Shown here one piece after another: positions 45,266 through 54,096 of a stretch of DNA of 64,000 nt. Each line of letters opens with the position of its first letter. Within the stretch, counting starts at the first letter, position 1. This DNA is from Plantibacter elymi (nom. nud.) (GTDB taxonomy: Bacteria > Actinomycetota > Actinomycetes > Actinomycetales > Microbacteriaceae), in the NCBI RefSeq assembly GCF_900177795.1, contig NZ_FXWJ01000001.1, forward strand, positions 930,001 through 994,000, read 5' to 3'. Position numbers and translations under genes: made by a program. The notes beneath the pieces were generated by a model that was given only the letters and a program-made list of their open reading frames with translations, made no database searches and was not told the DNA's origin.

Positions 45266-46357
45266 CTACGCGCGGGCGAGTTCCTCGCGGATCGCGGCGA
45301 CGAACGCGTCGATGTCGTCCTCCGTGGTGTCGAACGAGCACATCCAGCGGACCTCGCCCTTCGCGGCGTCCCAGTCGTAGAAGCGGAAGCGTTCCCGCAG
45401 GCGGTCGGGGACGCCCGCTGGCAGGGTCGCGAACACCGCGTTGGCCTGGGTCGGCTGGCTGAAGCCGAGTCCCGGTGCCTCGCCGGCGGCGATGAGGGCC
45501 TCGAGGGAGGTGCGGAGGCGCGCGGCCATCGCATTGGCGTGGGTCGCGGAGCGGAGCCAGAGCCCGTCGCCACCGTCGGCCGCCGGCTCGAGCAGGGCGA
45601 TGAGCTGCGCCGCGCCGAAGCGCATCTTCGACGCCAGCTGCATGTTGAGCTTCCGCAGGTAGACGAGGCCCTCCGACGCCGACGGTTCGAGGACGACGAT
45701 GGCCTCGCCGAACATGAGTCCGTTCTTCGTCCCACCGAAGGACAGCACGTCGACGCCGGCATCGGCGGTGAACGCGCGCAGTGGGACGCCGAGGGCTGCG
45801 GCTGCGTTGGCGATGCGGGCGCCGTCGAGGTGCAGTTTCATGCCGTGACCGTGCGCGTGGTCGGCGATCGCGCGGATCTCCTCGGGCGTGTACAGGGTGC
45901 CGAGTTCGGTGGTCTGCGTGATCGAGACGACGAGCGGCTGCGCACGGTGCTCGTCGCCCCAGCCCCACGCCTCGCGGTCGATGAGGTCGGGCGTGAGCTT
46001 GCCGTCGGGGGCGTCGACCGTCAGGAGCTTGATGCCGCCGACCCGCTCGGGCGCGCCGCCCTCGTCGGAGTTGATGTGCGCGGTCGACGCCGAGATGACG
46101 GCACCCCAGCGCGGGAGCATGGACTGCAGACCGACGACGTTCGCGCCGGTGCCGTTGAAGACGGGGAACACGGCGACGTCGCGGCCGAAGTGATCGGCGA
46201 AGACCTCGTGCAGCCGACGGGTGTAGTCGTCCTCGCCGTAGGCGATCTGGTGGCCGCCGTTGGCCGCCGCGAGGGCGTCGAGGATCTCGGGGTGGACGCC
46301 GGAGTAGTTGTCGGAGGCGAAGCCGCGGATGCTGGTGTCATGCAGAGAGTCGGTCAC
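45266..46357 (-). CDS. Threonine-aldolase-like PLP enzyme (beta-eliminating lyase family)
   Basis: A 363-residue fold-type I PLP enzyme. It has GFASDNYSGVHPEILDAL, the N-terminal aldolase pattern, then VFNGTGANVVGLQ and HLDGARIANAAAALG. The PLP lysine lies in LSFGGTKNGLMFGEAIV. Low-specificity L-threonine aldolases cleave threonine to glycine and acetaldehyde. The adjacent thrC gene, 92 bases downstream on the same strand, makes a link to threonine turnover sensible. I chose GTG 46357 because GAGG lies eight bases before it; an ATG six codons further upstream (46375) lacks a ribosome site. Confidence 0.9.
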   Translation of the reverse strand: MTDSLHDTSIRGFASDNYSGVHPEILDALAAANGGHQIAYGEDDYTRRLHEVFADHFGRDVAVFPVFNGTGANVVGLQSMLPRWGAVISASTAHINSDEGGAPERVGGIKLLTVDAPDGKLTPDLIDREAWGWGDEHRAQPLVVSITQTTELGTLYTPEEIRAIADHAHGHGMKLHLDGARIANAAAALGVPLRAFTADAGVDVLSFGGTKNGLMFGEAIVVLEPSASEGLVYLRKLNMQLASKMRFGAAQLIALLEPAADGGDGLWLRSATHANAMAARLRTSLEALIAAGEAPGLGFSQPTQANAVFATLPAGVPDRLRERFRFYDWDAAKGEVRWMCSFDTTEDDIDAFVAAIREELARA

Positions 46358-46440
46358 TGATCCATCCTCGCGCATGCCACACGCAGCTTCCGTGCATCGC
46401 GGGCCGACTTCCTGCGTGCTCGACCCGGTGTCGTCGGTCT

Positions 46441-46524
46441 CCCCAACTCAGGAGTGTCCCGGCGTGGCGGCCGGTGCGCGCGGCCGCCACGCCGCGACAC
46501 GCCGAGACCTTCCTGAGTTAGGGG
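46441..46524. other. Long nested stem-loop between genes
   Basis: Outer arms CCCCAACTCAGGA (46441-46453) and TCCTGAGTTAGGGG (46511-46524, one bulged base) enclose inner arms GGCGTGGCGGCCG (46461-46473) and CGGCCGCCACGCC (46481-46493). It is in the 181-base gap before the aldolase gene and after the acidic small gene, both on the minus strand. It may be a terminator, a repeat element or an RNA structure. Confidence 0.6.
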
Positions 46525-46538
46525 ACTGGGAAACGGGG

Positions 46539-46976
46539 TCAATCAGCGGCGTGACGCGGGCCGTCGGAGGAGGGGACGACCTCCTCGGGCACGGCGTCGA
46601 TCGCGGCGTCGACGTCGGCGTGCGCACCGGGCTCCGGCTCCGCGTCCGGGGTCTCCTGCGCGAGCGCGTGCTCGTAGGCGAGCGCGTGCACGGCGATCGA
46701 GGAGGCGACGGCGGCCTGCTGCTCGTCCTCGGCGGAGGGCTGAGCCGGCTGCTCAGCCGCCAGCGCGGCGGCCTGCTCGGGCGTCAGCCGGGCGTCCTGG
46801 TCTTCCTCGTCCTCGTCCACGAGATCGAGGACGATGGGCTCGTCGCCGTAGATGTCGCCCGCGGGATCGCCCGCGAGCGGGGCCGGTGCGGGGAGGCGCT
46901 GCTCGGCGTCGAGGAACTGCTTGGCCTCGAAGGCACCCGGGTTGAAGACCTCGTCGATCCCGCCGAGCCCGCTCAT
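46539..46976 (-). CDS. Acidic hypothetical protein coupled to an ABC permease gene
   Basis: A 145-residue soluble protein beginning MSGLGGIDEVFNPGAFEAKQ. It has an Ala/Glu/Asp/Gln-rich body and a LAEQ/PEQAAALAAEQ helix-like stretch. There is no signal peptide or membrane segment. The ATG overlaps the permease stop (ATGA at 46973-46976), so it is the third gene of an ABC transporter operon. It may be an accessory subunit or an unrelated co-translated protein. I recognise no family. Confidence 0.6.
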   Translation of the reverse strand: MSGLGGIDEVFNPGAFEAKQFLDAEQRLPAPAPLAGDPAGDIYGDEPIVLDLVDEDEEDQDARLTPEQAAALAAEQPAQPSAEDEQQAAVASSIAVHALAYEHALAQETPDAEPEPGAHADVDAAIDAVPEEVVPSSDGPRHAAD

Positions 46977-48124
46977 GCCTTGAGCGCTTCCGAGAGCTTG
47001 ACCCGGCCACCCATTTTCAGCAGCGAGTTCTCGTAGATCCGCGAGCCGACGAGGATGACGAGCGCCGCGGTGATCGCGAGGATCAGCAGGGACAGGATCG
47101 GCTCCCACCACTGCGCCGAGCCGACGAAGAGACGGACGGGCATGCCCACGGCTGCCGAGAACGGCACGTAGGACATGATCGTCATCACCACCGGGTTGTC
47201 GTTGAAGAAGATGACGGCGAAGTACGGGATCATGATCAGCATCGTAATCGGGGTCGTCGTCGAACCGATGTCCTCTTGACGTGAGACCAGCGATCCGGCA
47301 GCGGCGAACAGCGCGGCCAGCAGGATGAAGCCGAGCACGAAGAACACCACGAACCAGACGACCGGGGTCCCGAGGCCGGCGAGTAGCTCCGTCTGGCCCG
47401 TCACCGTCAGCCCGATCACCGACAGCGCCGCGATCGCCAGGATCTGCCCGAACGCCAGGATGCTGTTGCCGAGCACCTTGCCGGCGAGGAGCGCCTTCAC
47501 GGGGATGGCGGACATGAGGATCTCGACGACGCGGGTCTGCTTCTCCTCGACGACGCTCTGCGCGATCGACGCCCCGAAGGTGGTGGCGGAGACGAAGAAC
47601 ACGAGACCGAACCCGAGCGACACGATGTACAGCAGGAAGCCGGCGGAGCCGTCGGCGTCGGGATCGAGGATGGTGACCTGCGGCTGGGCGCTCAGCTGCA
47701 TGATGAGCGTGTTGGAGGCCTCGGAGTCGAAGATGACCTGAACACCCGTGGGGTTGTCGTCGGTGGCCGGCGCGATCGCCGCCTCCACATCGCCCGACTT
47801 CACCAGTGCTTCAGCTGCGGCGACGTCCGCCGCCTCGGTCACGTCGAAGGTCTTGCCGTCGACGAGTCCCGCACCCGCGTTCCCCACGACCGCGACCTTC
47901 GTGGTCTCCGAGGCCGTGTTCTTCGCGAGGAACCCACCGACGACGATGCCGGCGAGGATCACGAGGAGGAGGATGCCCGTCGAGATGAGGAACGTCTTGC
48001 TGCGCAGACGCATCTTGACCTCGCGCTCGGCGACGAGTCCGATGCTCTGCACGAGGCTGGGGGAGGCCGGGCCGGAGCGACGACGACCGGCGGGCTGGAT
48101 CGGGGACTCGGTTGTCGTGGTCAC
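46973..48124 (-). CDS. ABC-2 type permease (NatB-like exporter)
   Basis: A 383-residue membrane protein. The first helix (TFLISTGILLLVILAGIVVGGFLA) is followed by a ~140-residue external domain and then five helices at the C-terminal half. FVSATTFGASIAQSVVEEKQTRVVEILMSAIPVKALLAGKVLGN is the ABC-2/NatB motif. NatAB-type systems export Na+ or drugs; the real substrate here is not readable. It overlaps the ATPase gene at 48121-48124 and the acidic gene at the other end, giving an operon of three coupled genes. Confidence 0.88.
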   Translation of the reverse strand: MTTTTESPIQPAGRRRSGPASPSLVQSIGLVAEREVKMRLRSKTFLISTGILLLVILAGIVVGGFLAKNTASETTKVAVVGNAGAGLVDGKTFDVTEAADVAAAEALVKSGDVEAAIAPATDDNPTGVQVIFDSEASNTLIMQLSAQPQVTILDPDADGSAGFLLYIVSLGFGLVFFVSATTFGASIAQSVVEEKQTRVVEILMSAIPVKALLAGKVLGNSILAFGQILAIAALSVIGLTVTGQTELLAGLGTPVVWFVVFFVLGFILLAALFAAAGSLVSRQEDIGSTTTPITMLIMIPYFAVIFFNDNPVVMTIMSYVPFSAAVGMPVRLFVGSAQWWEPILSLLILAITAALVILVGSRIYENSLLKMGGRVKLSEALKA

Positions 48125-49005
48125 TGGATGACCTCCTTGAAGATCTGGGCGAGGGTGGGTCGGAGGGGGGCGAAGCTCGTGACGTCGCCCCGGGTCAGCG
48201 CCTCACGGAGCACGGCCTGCGCCGCCTGGGCGTCGTCGGCGTCGAACAGGGCGTAGCCACCGTCGAAGTCGACGACGGAGATCCCCGGACGCTCGCGCAG
48301 CCAGCCGGTGTCGGCCGCGGTGAGCAGCTCGTAGCGGTTGCCGGCGTGGGCTTCGCGGAGGGACTCGCGCGAGCCGGAGGCGCGGATCCTGCCACCGGCG
48401 ATGATCACGAGGTCGTCGCAGAGGCGCTCCACGATGTCGAGCTGGTGACTGGAGAACAGGACGGGGGAGCCGTCTGCGGCGAACTCGCTGAGCACACCGA
48501 CGACCACGTCGACCGCCATCGGGTCGAGGCCCGAGAACGGCTCGTCGAGGACGAGGACGTCGGGGTCGTGGACGAGCGCCGCGGCGATCTGCGCCCGCTG
48601 CTGGTTGCCGAGCGACAGGCTCTCGAGGGCGTCGTTCCGGCGCTCGCCGAGGCCGAGGCGCTCGAGCAGCTCGCCGGCGTTGCGCTTGGCGGCGTGGGTC
48701 GTGAACCCGTGGAGGCGGGCCAGGTAGACGAGCTGTTCCTCGACCCGCATCTTCGGGTAGAGGCCGCGCTCCTCCGGCATGTAGCCGAACCGGCGGCGGT
48801 CCTCCGGGGTGAGCGGGGTGCCGTCGAGGGTGACGGTTCCAGCGTTCGCGGCGAGGACACCGAGCAGGATGCGCATCGTCGTCGTCTTGCCGGCGCCGTT
48901 CCCCCCGACGAACCCGGTCATGCGACCGGGGGCGACCTGGAAGCTGACGTCGTCGAGCACCTTCCGCTCGCCGTATGACTTGTCGATGTGGCTGAGTTCG
49001 AGCAT
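48121..49005 (-). CDS. ABC-2 transporter ATP-binding protein (NatA-like)
   Basis: A 294-residue ATPase. Walker A GGNGAGKTTTMRILLG is near residue 40. The signature SLGNQQRAQIAAALVHDPDVLVLDEPFSGLDPMAV contains LSLGNQQ in place of LSGGQ, common in NatA-like ATPases. The C-terminal ~80 residues (from about RASGSRESLREAHAGN) fit the DUF4162 accessory region. AGGAGG six bases before the ATG at 49005 supports the start over an in-frame extension to 49074. It powers the permease encoded by the overlapping next gene. Confidence 0.9.
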   Translation of the reverse strand: MLELSHIDKSYGERKVLDDVSFQVAPGRMTGFVGGNGAGKTTTMRILLGVLAANAGTVTLDGTPLTPEDRRRFGYMPEERGLYPKMRVEEQLVYLARLHGFTTHAAKRNAGELLERLGLGERRNDALESLSLGNQQRAQIAAALVHDPDVLVLDEPFSGLDPMAVDVVVGVLSEFAADGSPVLFSSHQLDIVERLCDDLVIIAGGRIRASGSRESLREAHAGNRYELLTAADTGWLRERPGISVVDFDGGYALFDADDAQAAQAVLREALTRGDVTSFAPLRPTLAQIFKEVIQ

Positions 49006-49126
49006 CGGCCGCCTCCTGTGATCTGCGTGCTGGACCGAGTGTCCTGCGTCGGGTTCTCCCGGTATGGCGATCACGCTACGCGGCGTGGTGTGCCACCGGC
49101 ATCCGCCGCAGGACGGGTTGACGCGA

Positions 49127-49172
49127 CGACGCCCGGTCCCCTTCTCCGTCGAGTGGGGGATACCGGGCGTCG
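49127..49172. terminator. Hairpin terminator after the aldo/keto reductase gene
   Basis: CGACGCCCGGT (49127-49137) pairs with ACCGGGCGTCG (49162-49172), with CCCC/GGGGG able to extend the stem inward. It lies 20 bases past the 3' end of the minus-strand reductase gene and before the ABC operon start. Confidence 0.65.
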
Positions 49173-49192
49173 TGGACCAGCCGCGCGCTGGA

Positions 49193-50197
49193 TCAGGCGG
49201 GGCGGGACTCCGGGGAGACCGTCTTCGAGGGGTCGGTCTCGGCGACGGAGCCGATGGCCTCGTCGATGCGGGCGATGACCGCGTCGTCGAGCTTCACACC
49301 GGCCGCGGCGGCGTTCGCGGTGACCTGCTCGGGACGCGAGGCACCGACGATCGCACCGGCGATGTTGTCGTTGTGCAGCACCCAGGCGAGCGCCAGCTGC
49401 GCCATGGTGAGGTCGAGCTCGTCGGCGATGGGCTTCAGCTGCTGGACGGCCGTGAGCACCTCGTCGTCGAGGAAGCGCTTGATCGTGTCGGCGCCGCCCT
49501 TCTCGTCGGTCGCCCGGCTGCCCTGCGGGAGCTCCGCGCCCGGCAGGTACTTGCCGCTGAGGACGCCCTGCGCCACCGGCGACCAGACGATCTGGGAGAT
49601 GCCGAGTTCGCGCGAGGTGGGGACGACCTCCTCCTCGATGACCCGCCACAGCATCGAGTACTGCGGCTGGTTCGAGATGAGCTGGAAGCCCAGCTCCTTC
49701 GACAGGGCGTGGCCGGCGCGCAGCTGCTCGGCGTTCCACTCGCTCACGCCGATGTAGAGCGCCTTGCCCGCCCGGATGACGTCGGCGAAGGCCTGCATCG
49801 TCTCCTCGAGGGGCGTCTCGCTGTCGTAGCGGTGGGCCTGGTACAGGTCGACGTAGTCGGTACCGAGACGCGTGAGCGAGCCGTCGATCGACTCCATGAT
49901 GTGCTTGCGCGACAGCCCGACGTCGTTGTGCCCCTTCGGGCCGGTGGGCCAGTAGACCTTCGTGAAGATCTCCAGGCTCGCGCGTCGTTCGTCCTTGAGG
50001 GCGTCGCCGAGCACCTGCTCCGCCGCCGTGTTGGCATAGGCGTCGGCCGTGTCGAAGGTGGTGATGCCGGCGTCGAGGGCGGCGCGAACGCTCGCCGTGG
50101 CGACGTCGTTCTCCACCTGCGAGGCGTGGGTCAGCCAGTTGCCGAAGATGATCTCTGAGATCTTGAGTCCGCTGTTGCCGAGGTATCGAAATTCCAT
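49193..50197 (-). CDS. Aldo/keto reductase, KCNAB-like subgroup
   Basis: A 334-residue NADPH-dependent reductase. It begins MEFRYLGNSGLKISEIIFGNWLTHA. The tetrad residues are visible: Asp and Tyr in FDTADAYANTAAEQVLG, Lys in IFTKVYWPTG, His in YQAHRYDSETPL. SEWNAEQLRAG and GASRPEQVTANA bind cofactor. This subgroup (voltage-gated K-channel beta-like/YghZ) reduces aldehydes such as methylglyoxal. ATG 50197 is chosen: TAGCGT (minus, 50205-50210) ends seven bases before it, suggesting leaderless expression. A GTG three codons upstream overlaps that box. Confidence 0.9.
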   Translation of the reverse strand: MEFRYLGNSGLKISEIIFGNWLTHASQVENDVATASVRAALDAGITTFDTADAYANTAAEQVLGDALKDERRASLEIFTKVYWPTGPKGHNDVGLSRKHIMESIDGSLTRLGTDYVDLYQAHRYDSETPLEETMQAFADVIRAGKALYIGVSEWNAEQLRAGHALSKELGFQLISNQPQYSMLWRVIEEEVVPTSRELGISQIVWSPVAQGVLSGKYLPGAELPQGSRATDEKGGADTIKRFLDDEVLTAVQQLKPIADELDLTMAQLALAWVLHNDNIAGAIVGASRPEQVTANAAAAGVKLDDAVIARIDEAIGSVAETDPSKTVSPESRPA

Positions 50198-50260
50198 GGT
50201 CGTCACGCTACTCCTCGCATCCGACCGACCGACGGGGTTGCGCGGAGACGGAGCGAACCC

Positions 50261-50968
50261 TCAGCTGCGCGGCGACGCCAGGCCGTGCTCGTAGGTGTAG
50301 ATGACCGCCTGGATCCGATCGCGGAGGGCGAGCTTCTGCAGCACCTTCGACACGTGCGACTTCACGGTCGCCTCGCCGACGAAGAGCGTGGTCGCGATCT
50401 CCTGGTTGGACAGCCCCTGGGCGACCAGCTGCAGGACCTCGCGCTCGCGCTCCGTCAGCTGCCCGTATTCGGCGCCGGTCGTCGGCCCGGCCGGGACGGT
50501 GTGATCCTCCACGGTGTCCTCGACGGCGGGGGCCTGCCGGGTGAACCCCTCGATGACCCGGCGGGTGACCGCCGGCGAGAGGAGCGCCTCCCCGCCCGCG
50601 ATCACCGAGACCGCGGCGACGAGTTCCTCCGGCGACGAGTTCTTCAGGAGGAACCCGCTCGCACCGGCCCGGAGCGCCTCGGCCAGGTAGTCGTCGCGGT
50701 CGAAGGTGGTGAGGATGAGGACGGCGGCGTGCACCTCGGGGTCCGCGACGATCCGGCGGGTGGCCTCGAGGCCGTCCATACCCGGCATCTGGACGTCCAT
50801 GCAGATCACGTCCGGCGCGAGCGTCGTCGCCAGCGCGACGGCCTCGGCGCCGTCCGACGCCTCACCGACGATCTCGATCCCGGGCTGCGAGCCCAGGATG
50901 ATGCGGAAGCCGGCGCGCAGCAGCTCCTGGTCGTCGACGAGGAGGATGCGGGTGGGCTGCTCGGTCAT
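50261..50968 (-). CDS. NarL/LuxR-family response regulator
   Basis: A 235-residue regulator. The receiver domain has VDDQELLRAGFRIIL, phospho-acceptor Asp near residue 57 in ICMDVQMPGMDGLEATR, and the late Lys in FLLKNSSPEEL. After a linker of ~25 residues (PAVEDTVEDHTVPAGPTTG), the LuxR-type HTH reads LTEREREVLQLVAQGLSNQEIATTLFVGEATVKSHVSKVLQKL. Its ATG overlaps the kinase stop (50965-50968), so the pair is translationally coupled. The regulon is unknown. Confidence 0.95.
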   Translation of the reverse strand: MTEQPTRILLVDDQELLRAGFRIILGSQPGIEIVGEASDGAEAVALATTLAPDVICMDVQMPGMDGLEATRRIVADPEVHAAVLILTTFDRDDYLAEALRAGASGFLLKNSSPEELVAAVSVIAGGEALLSPAVTRRVIEGFTRQAPAVEDTVEDHTVPAGPTTGAEYGQLTEREREVLQLVAQGLSNQEIATTLFVGEATVKSHVSKVLQKLALRDRIQAVIYTYEHGLASPRS

Positions 50969-52368
50969 GCCTGGTCCTTCGTCGTGGTGGTCTGGGGTCG
51001 TCCTGCGGAGGAGGAAGCGAGGCGGGCGTCGGCGATGGACGCGGCGACGGGCTCCATCGCCTGGTCGCCCGGCCGGCCGAGCGGGATGGCGGCCCGCACG
51101 AGGAAGCCGCCGCGGGCGCGGGCCCCGACCTCGAGGACGCCGCCCGACGACGCCACGCGCTCCCGCATCCCGATGAGTCCGAGCCCACCGCGGCGGGCCA
51201 CCGTCGGGACGGTCCCCGTGTTCGTGACCTCGAGCTCGACCGCGTCGTCCAGATAGCGGAGCCTGAGTTCGGCCGTGGCCGTGGTGCCGCCGTACTTGCG
51301 GGCGTTCGTGAGCGCCTCCTGAGCGATCCGGTACAGGTTGAACGACACGACGGCCGGGATCGCGACCGGTGTGCCCACGAGTTCGAACCTCGTCGGCAGC
51401 CCGTTCGCCGTTGATTCATCGGCGAGCCGGCCCAGCTGGCCGACGCCGACGGTCGACGGGCTGCTCTCCTCGTCGGTCGGTTCGCCGTGGGCGCGAAGGG
51501 TGCCGAGCATCTTGCGCAGCTCGTCGATCGCGCTCCGAGCGCCGAGCTCGACGTTCGTGAGCGCATCCCGCGCGGCGGCCGGGTCCGCATCGAGCACGGT
51601 GCGCGCGGCACCGGCCTGGACCCCCATGACCGAGACGTGGTGGGCGACGACGTCGTGCAGCTCGCGCGCGATCCGCACCCGCTCGAGGGCGACCGCCTGC
51701 CGGGCGGACCGGGCGCGCTCCGCCTCGAGCTCGGCCGTGCGCTGCTCGAGCGCCGCCCGCTCCCGGGAGGACTGGTACACGCGCTCGCCGAAGAAGTACG
51801 CGGCTCCGAAGTAGAGGATGTTCGTCAGGATCTGGATGAGGATGAACGCCACGAGGGGCGAGAAGAGCCCCACCCGGGAGAGGCTGGGCAGCGCGTCGGG
51901 GTCGGTCGCCTGGATGAACATGGAGACGAGCAGCCAGACGAACATGGCGACGATGATGAGCACGCGGACCAGCGCAGCGCGACGTCGGTTCGGAACCCAT
52001 GCCCCGACCGTGTAGATCGCGAGGAACAGGGCGATGTTCGTGAAGAGGACCTCGGGTACGAGCACCGTGCCGCCCACGATGAACATGACGGCGACGACGA
52101 TCGAGACGGAGCACGGGAAGCGGCGACGGAACGCGAGCGGCGCGGTGATGCCGATCGCCCAGAGGACGGACGCCCACATCGGTGCGGGCTCGGGGTAGAA
52201 CCCGGCGATCGTGTACAGCGTCAGGCTGAGGAGGGTGCCGACGCCGAGGGCGACGGCGAGGATGATGTCGGATCGCTGTTCCGACGGCGTCGCGGCCGGA
52301 CGCCGCCACTCGGCGTCGTAGGGGTCGACCGGGCGGTCCTCCTGCTGGTCGACGGCGGGCTCGCTCAT
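50965..52368 (-). CDS. NarL-type sensor histidine kinase
   Basis: A 467-residue membrane kinase. An acidic cytosolic N-terminus (~35 residues) precedes five to six helices (about 40-200). The HisKA_3 domain is RVRIARELHDVVAHHVSVMGVQAG with phospho-His near residue 238. The HATPase region ends in VARRGGLGLIGMRERVASSGG. No extracellular sensor domain is evident between helices, so signal is probably sensed in the membrane. TAGCGT (minus, 52376-52381) ends seven bases before the ATG 52368, suggesting leaderless mRNA. It phosphorylates the regulator encoded by the overlapping gene. Confidence 0.93.
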   Translation of the reverse strand: MSEPAVDQQEDRPVDPYDAEWRRPAATPSEQRSDIILAVALGVGTLLSLTLYTIAGFYPEPAPMWASVLWAIGITAPLAFRRRFPCSVSIVVAVMFIVGGTVLVPEVLFTNIALFLAIYTVGAWVPNRRRAALVRVLIIVAMFVWLLVSMFIQATDPDALPSLSRVGLFSPLVAFILIQILTNILYFGAAYFFGERVYQSSRERAALEQRTAELEAERARSARQAVALERVRIARELHDVVAHHVSVMGVQAGAARTVLDADPAAARDALTNVELGARSAIDELRKMLGTLRAHGEPTDEESSPSTVGVGQLGRLADESTANGLPTRFELVGTPVAIPAVVSFNLYRIAQEALTNARKYGGTTATAELRLRYLDDAVELEVTNTGTVPTVARRGGLGLIGMRERVASSGGVLEVGARARGGFLVRAAIPLGRPGDQAMEPVAASIADARLASSSAGRPQTTTTKDQA

Positions 52369-52445
52369 GCCGTCCACGCTAGCGCGACGCCCCGCCGGGG
52401 ACATCCGTCGAGCGACGGAGCGCGGCGGTCCGGAGCTCGAACAAG

Positions 52446-52483
52446 AGCCCGGAGCGGCACTCAGGAGAGTGCTGCTCCGGGCT
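52446..52483. terminator. Hairpin terminator between DUF6421-like and kinase genes
   Basis: AGCCCGGAGCGGCACT (52446-52461) pairs with AGTGCTGCTCCGGGCT (52468-52483) with one mismatch around a 6-base loop. It lies 20 bases past the 3' end of the DUF6421-like gene (minus strand) and upstream of the kinase promoter. Confidence 0.72.
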
Positions 52484-52502
52484 CCTCCGCGGCACGGTCG
52501 GG

Positions 52503-53936
52503 TCAGGCCGCGGATCGCCCCGTGATCCCGGCGGTCGACGTGATGACGTCCGCCATCTTCTTGCCGAGCGCCTCATAGAACATCGACAGGGGGAACTCGT
52601 CGTCGAGGACCGCGTCGGTGAGTCCGCGCGGCGGTCCGCTCAGGATCTCGTCGGACAGCCCACGCGCCCACTGCGACGCGGGGTGCGGCGTCAGCGTCGT
52701 CCGGACGAGCTCGTACGCGGCGAGCCAGTGCGCGGTCTTCGGACGGTCGATCGATCGCCAGTACAGCTCGTCGATGCTCTCGCCGAGCCGCACGACCACG
52801 TCGGGGACCTCGTCCCAGTCGATCGTGAGCCTGGTGTCGGTCCAGTGCAACACGCCGTGTTGGTGCATCCACGCGAAGAGCAGCTGGCCGCCGACGCCGT
52901 CGTAGTTCCGGACGCGCGAGCCGGTGATGGCGAACCGGAAGATGCGGTCGAAGATGATCGCGTACTGCACGAGCTTCGCGTGCTCGAGGATCGCGGCCTC
53001 CGCCGCATCGAGCGCCTCGGTCTCCGCGCGGGTCGTCAGCGTGCGCTCCAGCCGGACCGACTCGCGGAACGCCGTGAGGTCGCATCGGAGCTCCTCAAGG
53101 GAGTACAGGAAGAACGGCATCCGCTGCTTGATCATGAACGGGTCGAACGGGAGGTCACCGCGCATGTGCGTGCGGTCGTGGATGAGGTCCCACATGACGA
53201 AGGTCTCCTCGGCCAGCTGCTGGTCGTCCAGGAGGGACGCGGCATCGGCCGGGAGCTCGAGCTTGGTGATCTCGGCAGCGGCTCGGACGACCCGACGGTA
53301 CCGGGCAGCCTCGCGGTCCTGGAAGATCGCGCCCCAGGTGAACGCCGGGATCGCGCGCATCGCGACCGTCTCGGGGAAGAGGACCGCGGAGTTCGTGTCG
53401 TACCCCGGCGTGAAGTCGAGGAAGCGGATCGGCACGAAGAGCGCGTTCGTGTAGTCGCCGGCCTCGAGCGCGGCGATGAACTCGGGCCAGATGACCTCGA
53501 CGAGCACGGCCTCGATGTGGCGGTCGGTCGAACCGTTCTGCGTGACCATCGGGAACACGACGAGGTGGCCCAGGCCGTCCACGCGATGCCGCTCGGGGTG
53601 GAAGGCGACGAGCGAGTCGAGGAAGTCCGGGACGCCGAAGCCGTCGCGCTCCCAGCGGTCGAAGTCGGCGACGAGGGCGTCGAGGTACTCGGCGTCGTGC
53701 GGGAAGTTCGGAGCGAGGGTACGGACGCTCGCGACGATCGTGGCGACGTGCCCTGCCGCCGGCCCGTGGTCGCTCGCCTCGGGGATCGAGCCGTCCTTCA
53801 CCTGGACGGCCTGCAGCGCGGTCGCGGCGGCCTTGAGGTCCGTCCAAGCCGGGTGCCCGACGAGTGCGGCGGCGTCTTCGACGACCTCCGGCTCTCCGAC
53901 GATGCTCTTCGTGTGGGTGGTGGCGACGTTCGACAT
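52503..53936 (-). CDS. DUF6421-like protein of unknown function
   Basis: A 477-residue soluble protein with no signal peptide. Notable blocks are FPHDAEYLDALVADFDRWERDGFGVPDFLDSL, VVFPMVTQNGSTDRHIEAVLVEVIWPEF, MWDLIHDRTHMRGDLPFDPFMIKQRMPFFLYSLEELRCDL and WMHQHGVLHWTDTRL. The HDRTHMRGDLPFDPF block, with two His and several acidic residues, may be a metal or active site. I believe this is the DUF6421 family of actinobacteria; its function is unknown. AAGGAGGT lies right before the ATG, predicting strong translation. It is a single-gene unit between a two-component system and a sulfonate-type ABC transporter. Confidence 0.65.
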   Translation of the reverse strand: MSNVATTHTKSIVGEPEVVEDAAALVGHPAWTDLKAAATALQAVQVKDGSIPEASDHGPAAGHVATIVASVRTLAPNFPHDAEYLDALVADFDRWERDGFGVPDFLDSLVAFHPERHRVDGLGHLVVFPMVTQNGSTDRHIEAVLVEVIWPEFIAALEAGDYTNALFVPIRFLDFTPGYDTNSAVLFPETVAMRAIPAFTWGAIFQDREAARYRRVVRAAAEITKLELPADAASLLDDQQLAEETFVMWDLIHDRTHMRGDLPFDPFMIKQRMPFFLYSLEELRCDLTAFRESVRLERTLTTRAETEALDAAEAAILEHAKLVQYAIIFDRIFRFAITGSRVRNYDGVGGQLLFAWMHQHGVLHWTDTRLTIDWDEVPDVVVRLGESIDELYWRSIDRPKTAHWLAAYELVRTTLTPHPASQWARGLSDEILSGPPRGLTDAVLDDEFPLSMFYEALGKKMADVITSTAGITGRSAA

Positions 53937-54096
53937 GGTGAACCTCCTTCCGCGTGCGCAGGCGTCGCCCGGGGTGGGTGACGATTCCTTCGAGCGTAGG
54001 GGCGGAAGGGGTGCGGATTTCTTGCGTCAGGAGCGACTTCGCTGCAACATTCGGCCGTTCGCGCTGGGGAACTGCACGGTCGGCCGCGGCGGGCCC

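Noticed and set aside
46543-47111. Longer version of the acidic protein starting at 47111
   Set aside because: The extra N-terminal residues come from DNA coding for the ABC permease on the same strand. The ATGA overlap at 46973-46976 marks the true start.
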